In this document: piece after piece, positions 31,541 to 44,689 of the stretch
Layout: each line of letters begins with the position of its first letter
Numbering within the stretch: position 1 is the stretch's first letter
Assembly (NCBI GenBank): GCA_018136815.1
Contig: CM030942.1
Location: 2,366,346 to 2,430,345 of the forward strand
Reading direction: 5' to 3'
Length of the DNA: 64,000 bases
DNA from: Isochrysis galbana
Taxonomy: Eukaryota; Haptophyta; Isochrysidales; Isochrysidaceae
Notes under the pieces: model-generated
Database searches by the model: none
What the model was told of the DNA's origin: nothing
What the model saw: the letters and a program-made list of their open reading frames with translations, nothing else
Position numbers and translations under genes: made by a program

Positions 31541-31886
31541 GTTCTCCTGCGTGAGGAGGCGCTCGGTGACGGCGGCGTTCAGGAAGAAGACGTACGACCG
31601 AGAGCCGCAGATGGCGAGGAGGTCCTCGACGTTGCCGAGCACAGCGTCGGTGCAGGCGTCGACCATGTCGTCGAGCTTCGCCTCCATCCACTCGCGGAAC
31701 TTCGCGCCGATCGCGTAGCCCTTTGATGAGCAGAGCGCCACATATTTGGCCACCTGCGTGCAGTGGTGGAGCTCTACGTGAGTGCATGCATCGCAGGGCA
31801 GTGGGCCGCGCGTGGCATACCTGATAGATAATCGCGCACGCCGGCGAGGAGAACCAACCGACGACGACGGGGCCGTGTGCGCGCAC
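31541..31886 (-). pseudogene. Exon fragments of an unidentified protein inside the inverted-repeat element
   Basis: On the minus strand, an exon-like piece (about 31886-31821) reads VVVGWFSSPACAIIYQ and ends CAG|GTATGC. After a 67-bp intron ending ACGCAG, a second piece from 31753 reads VAKYVALCSSKGYAIGAKFR, then WMEAKLDDMVDACTDAVLGN and VEDLLAICGSRSYVFFLNAA. It runs into the 200-bp repeats without a recognisable donor. The first piece lacks an ATG and starts after an acceptor-like CTCATAG. It looks like internal exons captured from a host gene and cut off at both ends. I do not recognise the protein. Confidence 0.45.
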
Positions 31887-32271
31887 TATGAGGTGCGCTG
31901 AGGGCCCCGAGTCGCTTACGCCTCAATCGGTCACTCCAGGATGAGTTCATCGTCGAGTCACTCCTTGACCGCCGCGGCGAGCCGCCTCGGTGCAAGTATC
32001 TCGCCGCTTCCCTTCCGTCCCCTCCGTTCCCATCTGAGGCAGTGGTAACCTCGGACCCGTCACTCCTATGAGCCGCCAGAGCGTGTGCTGGGGGGTCAGA
32101 CGGGACTTCGTACCGTCTTTTCGGACGAGGATTCTGAAAAGGACGGGAGACCCTCCGACCCGCGCTTTCGCCGGGGCTTTCCGCTCACGGTCAAAGATGT
32201 CTGTCGACCCCCTCCCCCCCATATTTTAGTACTTAATAGCAGTACTTAAAAAGCCCTGTTTGACCGCCCTA

Positions 32272-32714
32272 CCTAGCAAACGGCGACGGAGCTAGGCATG
32301 AAAAACATCTCGTAATCTCTTCAGACACGAACAAAGACTTCTTCCGGACGCCGTTCCCGGAAGGGGCAAAACGGCGCCCGGATGAGGGCATCACCCAATC
32401 TTAGCCCCTCTTTCCTCTTTCTCACGCCGCTGGTCCAAGTTCGAAGCAGTGCGCGCGACCCCCCCTCCCCCAGTTTTCCATGGAAGGCAGCGGGGGGGGA
32501 GGGGGACATGATGTGGTAGGACAGGGAGGGTAGTTCAGAGTCGCAAAAGCACTCTGCCTCATGCCGTGCACGTAGCGGATAGTTTGTTAAGATTTTATTC
32601 CATCGCAAATCTCGTTGCATTTTACAAGTTACAAGGATAAAAGAGCTTCACTATCCCACGGAATACCGCAGCGATCTTTCCGCCGGCTTGGCAGGCCTCC
32701 TCGCCCTTTGCGTC
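32272..32714. other. FEX 3' flank, no gene seen
   Basis: This stretch contains ATCTCGTAATC at 32309, the inverse of ATTACGAGAT at 30645. That is a second, differently ordered inverted word pair around the element. There is no supported ORF. Confidence 0.4.
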
Positions 32715-34211
32715 TCACCAAATTGCCCATCCGTAGCACGGAATGGCGAGTGCGAGGCACATGCAGAGTGTAACGAGAGGGTAGATAAGCCCACGGCAGC
32801 TGCAGTGGTAGCCCGAGCCCGAGCGAAGGCTAGGCGAGAGCAACACTTGCACCTCGTTGATAAAGGTCGACACTGTGGAGAGGCAGCCGCAAAATCCAAT
32901 CACGATGCCACGCAACGCCGCCTCGCTGCGCCAACTCAAAGAGCGGCCGTCCGCAGCCCCCGAGTCTACGGTGGCGAGCAGGAGCGCAGCCAAGATGGAG
33001 GCAAGCAGATTTGCGGCGAGAGTCCCGATCGGCAGACCTGAACAATTGGAGAAGACGACGGCTAACCCTGGCGCCCCAATTGCTCTCGTGTAGCGACCGT
33101 TGAGGGCCTTGCTCAGACGCCAGCGCAATAGTGCTCCCACCGGCGCAAGAAGCACTGCCACACAAATACGCATGGATTCATCGTCACCGGTTGTGGCAGC
33201 AATGGCAGCAACAGAGGCAATGACGCCGATGAGAAGCAATAGGGAAAGCCAACGCCCCCCCCCCCTATGGCTCGTGCGAGCAACTGCGCTAATCGCAGCT
33301 TCTTTGTACACGGCAATGCGTATCATAGAACAACTCTTCAAGGAACCGCGCGTAGCACCGTCATCAAGAACTGAATCTATCTTCTGGGCGCCGCTTTCGG
33401 GCTGCTCCGACTGGCTAGGCGATTGCTGCAATGTGCATCTCAACGCCAGGAATGACCATAGAGCCGCCCGCTGGCCAAGAACAAGCGCGGCAAAGGGCGC
33501 AAGAAGTCCTATGACAGCTGCAATCGCAAAGGCGCGTCCATCCTGTTGGACCAACAGGTAATAGACCATGGCCTACATGGTGAGTAGAGGCAGGGCGAAG
33601 CAATTAGAGAGGTATCCTTCCGGTGTCCATACCACAAGACCTAAAGGTATCATCCTGCTGAGCCCAAAGAGTCCGCCTAAACGAACCCAGGATGGTGTCC
33701 TCCCCGAACTCGCGCACGGCAAGTGAGCAGCGGGTTAGCCAGTGCAGACCTGGTTCCAGGAGGAGTACGAAGTGAGCGAGCCACAGAAGCCGGTACGAAG
33801 TCCTAGCAGGATCGCCGACCACGTCATGGGCGTCCCACGAATAATAGGCAGCGGTTCCGAGCTGACGGTGTCCAAAGCAGCCGCATCTGCTTCGGGCGCT
33901 CCACTCCTCAAGGTCGCCGCGAGGGCTTTGCCGTCGCAGAGCGCTCCGAAGAGGAAGCAGCCGATCAGATTAGCTGGAAGCACTCCGAACAGCCCGTGTG
34001 AGCCGTCGAACGCGATCTGCGTGCCTCGGCCGAGCAGGAGGCGGCAGAGCATCCCGCTCGAGGAGAAAAGAGAAATCGCGATGGTCTCGTGTACGAGGTG
34101 GCACGAGATGCATGAGGGGTGAGGAGGAGGGGTAGGCATGCGCCTCCGAGGCTCGATGCAGATGGCGTGCAGATCCACTGCCTCCGCCGGGGGGGGGGAG
34201 ACGGATCTCAT
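32715..34211 (-). CDS. FEX: Fluoride exporter, two fused CrcB domains (FEX)
   Basis: Exon 1 is 34211-33750 and exon 2 is 33572-32715 (stop included), with a 177-bp intron GTCTGC...ATGTAG; 439 aa. The first CrcB/Fluc domain has SGMLCRLLLGRG (about 52-63), LPANLIGCFLFG (78-89) and RTGFCGSLTSYSSWN (139-153). The second has APVGALLRWRL (about 297), GTLAANLLAS (about 337-346) and GFCGCLSTVSTFINEV (380-395). Each half keeps the pore asparagine and the Phe/Ser-Thr helix-break motif. In fungi and plants this fused protein is a plasma-membrane channel that exports F-. The start is uncertain: ATG 34211 is used, but ATG 34139 gives a shorter N-terminus and also keeps the first helix. A GA/CT tract lies upstream at 34240-34360. 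Confidence 0.88.
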
Positions 34212-35100
<889 letters not shown>

Positions 35101-35109
35101 ACATCATCG

Positions 35110-35620
35110 CCCTCATCTAGAGGCTTGCGCTTGGTGCACGTGCCCGCTTCGCGGGCGTGCCCCTGTCCCCCCCTAGCTCCCCATGGCCCCAAGGAAGCCT
35201 GCCACCAAGCTTGTGCCCGCCCCTGGCCACTACACCGTCCTGGCCCGCGCGATGCCCGAGCGATTGAGCGCGCCGCGACAGTCGAGGAAGTAAGGAAAGC
35301 GGCAGAGTACTGCCGCGCGAACGACGTTGGCGTCAAAGCCGCGGCTGCAGCGGCACTCCTCAAGCCAGGAAGTGGTCCGGGATGCCGGATGCGAACCAGC
35401 AGCTTCTCACACGAATGCCGACCGAGCGCACAAGCACACAAAGCTTGCACATTTGATACTGACCCACGCAGATGCACACACCACCCGCAGATTCGCCACC
35501 AGACTTCGGTCAAAAAAAAAAGATCTGAAGGTTCAGGGCTACACACCTATCGCCGGACAGCGCCTACTATTGCTACTGTACATCAGCCAAGGCGGCTTGC
35601 CTTCATTTGGTCTCCTTTCC
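35110..35620 (+). mobile_element. Second copy of the HTH-type element fragment, followed by repeat D
   Basis: ATGGCCCCAAGGAAGCC at 35183, then with a frame change a segment reading ERAATVEEVRKAAEYCRAND and VGVKAAAAAALL (35260-35355). It is homologous to the interrupted copy at 19510-19645. Downstream it has A-run plus GATCTGAAGGTTCAGGGCTA (35518), shared with 57080, then GGCGGCTTGCCTTCATTTGG (35591). The N-terminal and HTH parts are in different frames, so this copy is also decayed. Confidence 0.5.
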
Positions 35621-36020
35621 CTCAGGGTTTCTTCCCCTCCCTGTGGGGACTCTCACCCTACCATGAGCCCCCCCCGCGAGCACCCCCAAGGAGAGGCCCA
35701 GGAGCACCCCGTACGCGACCAGAACGGCGTCGCCTTGGCTCGGTATGAGGGCGCGCCCCGAGAGGGCCTCCTTCGACAAGGATTCATTGTGGTGACGTTG
35801 GTGAACATCTCGAGGAGACGAGGAGAAAAATAAGTCGTTAGAGCTAGCATTCTCGGAGCTCTTCCCGGTCCTCCCACCGAGTTTCACTCCTGGACATGCC
35901 TCTTTGAATTTACGAGAGAAGAAAGCGCGCGCGCGCCGCCGCGCGCATTCTGTCAGATTGACCCCTCGCGCGAGCGGTGGGAGGGGGAAAGCGCGCGCAC
36001 GCGCGCAGTGGGGGGAGGGA

Positions 36021-36563
36021 ATGACGTGCGCTACCGGGCAGCCCTTCGCGGTGCGCGCGCGCGGCCTCGCCTTCACGCAGTGCCTCCACGAGGGCGCCGA
36101 CACCATCGGCGACTACGTGCGCAAGCACGGGCGATGGACGGGCTGCGACACCCTCGCGAGCACGTGGGAGAGGCCGGAGGTCGCGGCGGGCGGCGGCGTC
36201 TTCGTCGACGTCGGCGCCAACATCGGCAGCTGCACGCTCCTCATGCTCGCCCTCGGCGCCACGGTGCACGCCTTCGAGCCCGTGCCCGACAACGTCCGGC
36301 TGCTCAACGCGTCCGTCCGCGCCAACCCCGGCTTCGCCGACCGCGTCGTCGTCAAGCAGCTCGCACTCGGCGCGCGCCCGCAGCGCGCGGCCTCGCTCTT
36401 CGTGCAGGCGCGCAACTCGGGCAACGCCGTGCTCCACGTGCCCGTGCCCGACCGCGCGACCGACCAGATGCACGCGCCGATCCCTCCGGCGCAGCCTCCT
36501 CCTCCGGAGCGCGCGGCGCCTCTGTCTCCATCTCCGTCTGATCCGTCGTGGAGATGTGACTGA
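36021..36563 (+). CDS. FkbM-family methyltransferase, C-terminally truncated
   Basis: A 180-aa ORF from ATG 36021. The SAM-binding core is clear: GGVFVDVGANIGSCTLLMLA at 58-77, then AFEPVPDNVRLLNASV (84-99), VKQLALG (111-117) and a NSGNAVLHVP block (132-141). FkbM-type enzymes are O-methyltransferases acting on sugars, lipids or polyketide-like substrates; the substrate cannot be read here. The usual C-terminal acidic 'LD' motif and last strands are missing. After residue 150 the sequence becomes proline/serine-rich and stops, so the gene is truncated, or it continues through an intron I cannot define. It is extremely GC-rich. The neighbours downstream are decayed fragments, which favours a broken gene. 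Confidence 0.65.
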   Translation: MTCATGQPFAVRARGLAFTQCLHEGADTIGDYVRKHGRWTGCDTLASTWERPEVAAGGGVFVDVGANIGSCTLLMLALGATVHAFEPVPDNVRLLNASVRANPGFADRVVVKQLALGARPQRAASLFVQARNSGNAVLHVPVPDRATDQMHAPIPPAQPPPPERAAPLSPSPSDPSWRCD

Positions 36564-36617
36564 TACGGTGAAGGTGTTCTTGTGAATGGGAATAACTGCG
36601 TAACTTAAAACCCGTAA

Positions 36618-36964
36618 GGCGAGTTAGATAAGGACACCTATTTCGATTTCCTGACAGAAAATGCGCCTTTTTGGGATTCGGAGAATGTGCTCGACAGCAT
36701 CGATTCTCTGAAGAAGGAAGTGTTCAAGGCTGCCTCAGACAGCGTGCTCAGCCGCGCATGGGGAAGTTCTGGTTAGACCATGTCAAGGATGTAAAACTGA
36801 ACCAGAAAGATTACGAGAACGCCGTCGTCAGGGCCACCCTTGAGCTTATGTTCCCAACCATCAGAAGTAAAATCCCATCCATCCAGGCCATCAAAAGCGC
36901 AATGTCATGGTTGATGACGCGCAGCAGCTTCAACCCATACCCGGCGGATGGAGAAGTCGGATGA
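36618..36964 (+). pseudogene. Frameshifted fragment of an unidentified protein
   Basis: One frame from 36618 reads GELDKDTYFDFLTENAPFWD then SENVLDSIDSLKKEVFKAAS and DSVLSRAW. At about 36758 a frame change continues with GKFWLDHVKDVKLNQKDYEN, AVVRATLELMFPTIRSKIPS and stops at 36962. Composition is less GC-rich than the flanks and codon-like. The two pieces look like one ancestral protein broken by a single-base slip at GCATGGGG. I do not recognise the family. AT bias and helix-rich character resemble the ORF at 18320. Confidence 0.4.
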
Positions 36965-36999
36965 TGCGCCAAAGAGGACGGAAGGGTCCCAAGCCATTC

Positions 37000-37222
37000 C
37001 TATCGACGCACCCGGGCACGTTGCCCATGGTTGCAACGGTGGTTTGACGCGCGGCGGTCGTGAAAGGCTTCGAGGTAGGCGCGGCGCATCGTCTTCGGCA
37101 CGTAGAGGCAGAGCTTCTCGCCGTCTCTCGTCGGCACTCGTCGATAGAGTAGTCCTGATCGCAACAGGCATCGCCCATCTAAGTCCTTCGAATTTTTGTT
37201 CGTTCGGTTTGCCGCATGAGGC
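37000..37222 (-). pseudogene. Retrotransposon integrase zinc-finger-like scrap
   Basis: One minus-strand frame reads LLRSGLLYRRVPTRDGEKLC then LYVPKTMRRAYLEAFHDRRA. This is the pattern preceding and entering the H2C2 zinc-binding domain of LTR-retrotransposon integrases. The conserved GHxG is degraded and the frame ends soon after. It abuts a LINE reverse transcriptase at the GCGGCCGC near 37222, so two retroelements are joined here. Confidence 0.4.
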
Positions 37223-38276
37223 GGCCGCATATCGGTCCACCCATTTTAGCGATCGGCCCAAGCTTGCGTAATCGGATGCGAGGAGTTGGGTGTCGTCGGC
37301 GAATTGGCTGATTTTGAGCTCGGCCCCGTTGATTATGATCCCGTTTATGTTGTCGTCTTCGTTTATCGCCCTGGTTAGGGCTTCCGCTGTCAGCAGGAAG
37401 GCTAGCGGGGAAAGCGGGCATCCTTGTGGGACGCCGCTGGCTATGTTGAAAGGGAAAGGAAAGGGAAGCTTCTGTCCCCGTTTGTTTTTATGTATCTGAT
37501 CGGCTTGGCGTCCGAGTTGGTGAGGGTCCGCGCATATCTCTGAAAGTCGCGTCCGAACTTTAGTTTCTCGAGTGCGAGGTGATAGAACCCCCAGTTCACT
37601 CTGTCGAAGGCTTTCTCCCAGTCCAGTGCTAGCATGATTCCGGGCTCTTTCGTTTCATCTAGATATGCCTGTGTGAGTTGGAGAAGGTGTGTGGCCTCTC
37701 CAATGAGTCCTTCGGGTACGAAGCCCAGTTGGTCTTTGGATATTATGTGTCCTATCACTTGTTTTAGCCTGTTTGTTAGGATCTTGGCTAGAATTTTATA
37801 ATTATTATCGCTTTGTAGTAGCGTTATGGGCCTATAGTTTCTTGGATCCCGCGTGTCTCCTTTCTTGTATAGAACTATGATGTCACCCTCTCTCATGGAT
37901 ACACTGAGTTGTCCTTCCGCTAGGGCGAAGTTCAAGACTCTGAGGAAGTCGTGTTTTACTAGTTCGGTGTACTTTTTGTAGAACTCAGCCGGCAAGGCGT
38001 CCGGTCCTGCGCTTTTCCCGTTGCCTATCTCGCCTATGGCTTTGGTTAGCTCTTCTAGCGTTATGCGGCCCTCTAGGGCTGTACTGTCCCTCGCCGTGAG
38101 AGGCTGCGATTCCAGCAAGTTTTCCAGCTCTAGGTCTCTGGTTGCCGTGCGCTCTTGGTACCTGGAGGTGACATCGTGCTGAAGTTGTAAGTTGTGCCAC
38201 TGCGCTTGTGAGAGAGAGCCACGAGGCCCTTTGGACGTCCCCATGGCATATGGCATGCGAGTTCTGCCTTGAGCCT
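37222..38276 (-). pseudogene. LINE-type reverse transcriptase, frameshifted
   Basis: From the 5' side (38256): linker, then RT block GNGKSAGPDALPAEFYKKY; GDTRDPRNYRPITLLQ; motif A region LALDWEKAFDRVNWGFYH. A frame change at a CCTTTCC microsatellite (about 37455-37475) is followed by NIASGVPQGCPLSPLAFLL and the catalytic ISQFADDTQLLASD. This is a non-LTR (L1-like) retrotransposon reverse transcriptase. Block order is intact, but endonuclease, thumb and C-terminal domains are missing, so it cannot function. The frameshift is a simple-repeat slippage. The 3' side ends against an integrase scrap and the 5' side against the repeat at 38290. Confidence 0.9.
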
Positions 38277-38289
38277 TGAGAGCCTACAT

Positions 38290-38760
38290 TGTGTGGGCGA
38301 GCGTGCTGGATGGGGTTCTGCGCGTAGGAGCGCGTATGCAAGCCGGTGTCACATCCGCTCCTCAGGTTGGGGCTGAAAGTGGTGTGGTGTGGGGCCGGCG
38401 GCCATGCTGCGTGGGCAGGTGACAGGTGAGCAGCAGAAATCGGTCGAGTGCGGTCAGAGTGCGGTGGCATGAAAGGCCGGTGAGACCGCCGACCGGTGTA
38501 CCCGGACCATTTAGTCCGAACACCAGCAACAAGGGGGCAGGGGGGGCTGACCACTGACCACCGCCGTGCTGCTCTCGCGCTGGAGCGGGGCGAAGGTCGG
38601 CCTGTCAGGCGGGTCGGTCGCCATCGCTCTGCCTCGGATTCGGATTAGAGCGGGGAGAGAGACGAGGGGAAATCTTCCCCCGCTCCGACGATAAAAAAAT
38701 GTGGGCCTCCGGATCAACAAGAGCTTTTTTGATCAACAAGAGCTTTTTTCAACCCACTCT
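38290..38760 (-). repeat. Inverted copy of the 262-830 repeat
   Basis: The reverse complement matches 360-800. This copy has a tandem duplication of an AAAAAAGCTCTTGTTGATC unit at 38718-38755 and small insertions (for example TGACCGCACTCGACCG). It lies directly 5' of the LINE reverse transcriptase on the same strand and may be that element's 5' region, while the 262-830 copy has no RT attached. Confidence 0.65.
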
Positions 38761-40566
38761 CCCCCACCTCTATCAGTGCCGCGTGCCGCTGCTGTCACCA
38801 GCACTTGCCTTGCACCAACAAGCCAAGCCACGACGACACATGACTGCGGCGCTGCCCCGAGGAAACGCCTCGGGCTCCCCGCAAGGCAATTGTGTTGCGC
38901 GCTGCTGCTGGCGCGCCCTCGCATGGGGTCTCCAAAGTCAAGATCAGCCTTGCTGTGACAAGAAAAGCATGCGGCCCCCCCTTGCTTCGAGCACACGGCA
39001 GCCGCCCGTGATCTCGTCCCCTACCCACAACATCAGTTGCTCGCCCAAACTAGAAGCAAAAGGAAAATAAAGGAAAGGCTTCAGCGCCGACGAAAGACTC
39101 CTTTCCAGTGCCATGATATCGGTCGCCAAACGGGAGCACTCGGGGGAGAGAGGAAGGCATAGTCGGAGAGTGACAAGCGACAACAAAAACCGTCATGCAG
39201 CAGTGGTATCGTGAGCATACGACGGCCGGGCGATCGGCTATAGTGCACACAACAAATGTGCCACGAGTGGGGAGCTCGTCAAAGTGAGCGCGCGACGCAT
39301 GCATGTGCACTTCACCGTCGATCGGCTGAACGGGGGGGGGGGGGGGGGGGGGGGACGGTGCGACCCAAAGCGCTCGAGAGCATGCGAAGAGTCTGGACTA
39401 GTCATGAAATGCATAGCAAAGGTGGCTAAAAGTCGAAACGCATAGCAAAGGTGGCTAAAAACGGCTCTACGTGCTTCCTAAAATCTACTCGTTCTAGGAG
39501 TCCTACGAAAAAATTCGGCGAAAGAAAACCACCCAGTGCTGTGGCTCGTTCTCGTGCAAGTACGTGCGCTCGGATCGTACGAATGAAAATTATAGATGGT
39601 CTTCACGTGTGTTCAAACTAGTCCAGATTTGCTCTGCTTTGCTCGGTGTGCACATCGCCTTGCTTCATGTCATGCGCGCATCACAAGTGGTGGTTACGCA
39701 TGATCCGCGCGTCGAGATCGAGCCACGAACGCGTGCGCCCATTTGGCTCAGACAGCTGACTCAGCCCTTGCGGCGGGAGCGCCGCGTAGGATGGATGAGA
39801 GTGCAACTAGCGGATTCCGCATGCTTCTCATGCCGCTTTTGCGGCGTGGGGGAGGCAGGCCCAAGCTGCGACGGTATTGTTTTGTTGGCGAGGTGGAGGT
39901 TGGGTAGGAGCCGTCCACAGGGGTCACAGCCACGAATCTGGGAAGGGCCGATTCTGGTAAGCTGCCACCCGGTACGGAAAGGGTGGAAAGGCTCGCAAAG
40001 ACATGCCGCGATACGGGCGAATCGACCGTATGCCTGCCGAAACCGAGGCAAGTGGGTGAGGGCAGGTCAGTCTTGAACGAAACCGTGCTTTGGCTGGAGA
40101 TGCCACACTCGAAGGGACGTGAAACCAGCTCACCTTGGGGACGCCCCGTCGCAAGAAGAAGGAGTTTCCGACGCGCGGTAAGGGGAATCGAAGTAGGAGT
40201 CATCATCCGAGCCGAATCTTCTACGCCGGAGATTGTGGCAAGCATCTGCAAGTAACACGAGCTCTCCTATTAGAAGCAGGTCGGCCGCCATCGAGATGCG
40301 AATCCAAAGGGCGTCAAAATCATGGTGCCCCTCCTCCATCTCCACCTGCAGCGTGGAGGGTGGCGATCGGTAGCAAGGACTTTTAGGGTTTCAAGCCGGC
40401 TGGCCGCAATGTTTGACAGCGTGAGGGGTCTTCTAAAACGCGGTGGCGGTATCTCGAAGGGAGCACACAGCTAGAGTCATGGGTTGCGAGACGCGTCGTG
40501 CATCCGCCCGATATCTCAAAGAGGATACAGCAAGGCGCGAGGGCGCAGCTCATGCCAGGTAATGCA
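38761..40566. other. No supported gene; minor repeats
   Basis: Positions 38830-38960 share short words with the Gag-like leader (CTCCCCGCAAG, GCGCGCCCTCGCA, CCTTGCT-TGACAAG), suggesting a diverged copy. Positions 39334-39354 are a poly-G run. CATAGCAAAGGTGGCTAAAA is duplicated at 39411 and 39440. Several 70-170-codon frames at 39564-40345 overlap on both strands and none shows a recognisable domain. Confidence 0.45.
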
Positions 40567-41133
40567 TCAGGGAGCGCGGGCCCACACCTGCATCTCTAGC
40601 CAGTCTTCCTTGGCATACGTGTCTACGTCGACACTCTCAGCACGCATCACATAGTCAACGAGGATGGGCAGGGTGGACACCAGGCAACCAACGGTTGCCC
40701 AATCGAGCGGTGTCGGCTCGAGCTGTTTTTTGGACGCCTGCAACACGAGTAGCACGAGTGCGCACGCAGCAACGAAGAAGCCTGTGCCAAACAGGTATGG
40801 GATGGCAAGCGAGGAAGCTGCACCAATGAAGCAGGTGACGGCTGCAGCGGCGAGGAGTGTGCGCACACGCCGCTCTGCGTTGGCCTCACGCTGGTCGAAG
40901 CCTCGCAAACGCGTGTGCCACCGCTTGGCCCGAGGGGTTGTCTGCGAAAAGGGGAAGAGGCAATCGCACAGCCCACGCCAGAATAGTAAAAGGGGGGTGC
41001 AGACTGAGGACCGGGAAAAGCCGTCGGTCGAGGTGGAATGTGAAACTTCGGAGAGGGAGAGGCGAGAGTTCGAGCTCCGCCCTATCTCAGGCGCTCCTCG
41101 ACTCTCCTCTGCCTCCAGATTCGAAGTGAGCAT
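40567..41133 (-). CDS. Hypothetical small membrane protein
   Basis: A 188-aa frame from ATG 41133 (MLTSNLEAEESRGAPEIGRS). Residues 1-75 are polar. A basic helix (KRWHTRLRGFDQREANAERR) precedes two or three hydrophobic segments: TLLAAAAVTCFIGAASSLAI, FGTGFFVAACALVLLVLQA and DWATVGCLVSTLPILVDYV. The tail is charged. No family is recognised. Support is indirect: sensible membrane topology with a basic residue cluster before the first helix, and a CT/GA microsatellite block (41340-41610) immediately 5', as at other genes here. It could be the last exon of a longer protein. Confidence 0.45.
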   Translation of the reverse strand: MLTSNLEAEESRGAPEIGRSSNSRLSLSEVSHSTSTDGFSRSSVCTPLLLFWRGLCDCLFPFSQTTPRAKRWHTRLRGFDQREANAERRVRTLLAAAAVTCFIGAASSLAIPYLFGTGFFVAACALVLLVLQASKKQLEPTPLDWATVGCLVSTLPILVDYVMRAESVDVDTYAKEDWLEMQVWARAP

Positions 41134-43150
<2,017 letters not shown>

Positions 43151-44401
43151 CTATGCGTGTTGAGTTTTCATCTTCTTCGTCTTTTTCTCACACCCCTCTT
43201 CCTCGATGGCGACGATGTCGTTCGGCTGATCTTGGATGGCGAGATCTGTGATGCGTGAGAGGACGCTTGGTCGGTCCTGCACGTAGAGCTTGCCCGCTGT
43301 TCGGCGCACTTGCGCCATGGGATTCGTTTCAGCGTACGCGACCGCCATGATGTATTCCATGCAGAGGTACGCGACGGCGGCCTCGTCTCCAATGTACTTG
43401 GTCTTGGGGATCCTGTCGTACTCGTCGGATTAGTCGCCGACGAGCATGAGGGTTGCCTTGCACCAACGGCCCATGTGTGGCTCGATGAGTGCCCACATCG
43501 ACGGGTAGCGTTCCTTGGCCAGATCCACGCGGAAGTCTCTACATCCACGGCCCATGCCAGAGGCTGTGACGAGCAGCATCGCCAGGATGGCGCCGCCCAT
43601 GCCCTCCTCCATGTGTTCGCAGAACCTGAAGGCTGGGGTGCGGATCTCCTCGTAGGTGCGCTGACCAAGTCGCTTGGCGATGTAGACAAAGTACTGGCCC
43701 ATGTCGAAAGGAGCGAGGAGGGTTGTGGAAGAGGAGAGTGAAGCGGAGGGGAGGACCCCGGAGTTTCGCCAGATGCGTGTGGATCGGTCCCCCCTGCGGG
43801 GGCGCCGTGCGTGTGGCGCCTCGGCGGTATCGGCCTCCTCCTTCTCCTCCTCCTCGAGCTGCGTGGCCACCTGCGTGGCCTCTTCCAGCTGCGTGGCCTC
43901 TTCGAATCGAGTGAAGACTTCTACGGCTGGTGCGTCGGACGCAGCCGTCTTCTCCTTCTCCGTCTTCTCCGTCTTCTCGTCCTCCGCTTCATTGTCCTCG
44001 GTGAGAGCGAGCGCGTGGACGGTCTCCACCTCCTCCATCGACTCGGCTGGCTCCTCGACCTCCGCAGCCGGCGCAGTGGGAAGAAGAAAGCCTGGAGCGT
44101 CCGACGCACAGTTCTCGTTCTTCTCTTCTCCTCCCTCCTCCACAGAGTCCTCGTCGGTGGTGGTGGTGGTGGACTCCTCGGTCGGAGAAAGGGTCTCCTC
44201 CTCGGCACCAGGAACGCGAACAAGCTCCGCCTCCTCCGCCGCGTCCTTGGAGCAGGAGGAGGAACGAGTCGTGCGAGCAGCGCTTCCGCTCGGCGTCCAG
44301 TCGACAGGTGGCCGTGTCGAGGGAGTCGAACGAAGCCAGCGAGCAGGTGCACGAGAGGAGAGGACGGAGGACCGTACGGATGCGCGCCGAGTCGCCACCA
44401 T
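43151..44401 (-). pseudogene. Unidentified protein with one in-frame stop
   Basis: From 44401 the frame encodes an acidic, Thr/Glu-rich low-complexity N-terminus (about 1-230), then a compact domain: MGQYFVYIAKRLGQRTYEEI, RTPAFRFCEHMEEGMGGAIL, and LIEPHMGRWCKATLMLVGD. At 43432-43430 TAA interrupts it, and the same frame continues SDEYDRIPKTKYIGDEAAVA, YLCMEYIMAVAYAETNPMAQ to a stop at 43151. The peptide on both sides is clearly continuous, and a single T-to-G change would give GAA. So this is a nonsense mutation, a readthrough site or a sequencing error. Family not recognised. No intron is needed. The acidic N-terminus has repeated EEATQLEEATQ units. Confidence 0.5.
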
Positions 44402-44689
44402 CGTGAGGAAGACGAGGCCGAGGAGAGAGCTGGAGGATGAGCGAGGAGGGAGACAGGCAGTAGGAGCCTTCTCACTCTGGTAGGCCGATGAGAGGGGGAG
44501 GGGAAGAGGGGGGAACCCCCCCCGGGGGGCGGGAGAGATAGAGAGAGATCAGAAGACCAGACCAGCCGTTTACGTTAATGTTCTCGTCATATACGGTAAT
44601 AATCAACCGGTCCCAGGGGGGTGCCCCAGGGGTTCCGCCCGTCCTCCGCGCCCAGAGTTCCCCCGCGGAAAGAGTGAACGCACGGCGTG

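Larger units (their letters stand above)
30573..32271. mobile_element. Candidate 1.7-kb terminal-inverted-repeat element
   Basis: The exact 16-bp sequence TAGGGCGGTCAAACAG (30573-30588) is inverted at 32256-32271 (CTGTTTGACCGCCCTA), and the adjacent bases are AT-rich on both sides. It encloses a 200-bp tandem repeat (30840-31540) and exon-like gene fragments on the minus strand (31541-31886). It has no transposase, so it would be non-autonomous. A target-site duplication is not clear; TA is possible. Confidence 0.45.

Noticed and set aside
39564-40345. Overlapping 70-170-codon ORFs on both strands
   Set aside because: No frame shows a recognisable motif and both strands are equally open, as expected in GC-rich DNA.
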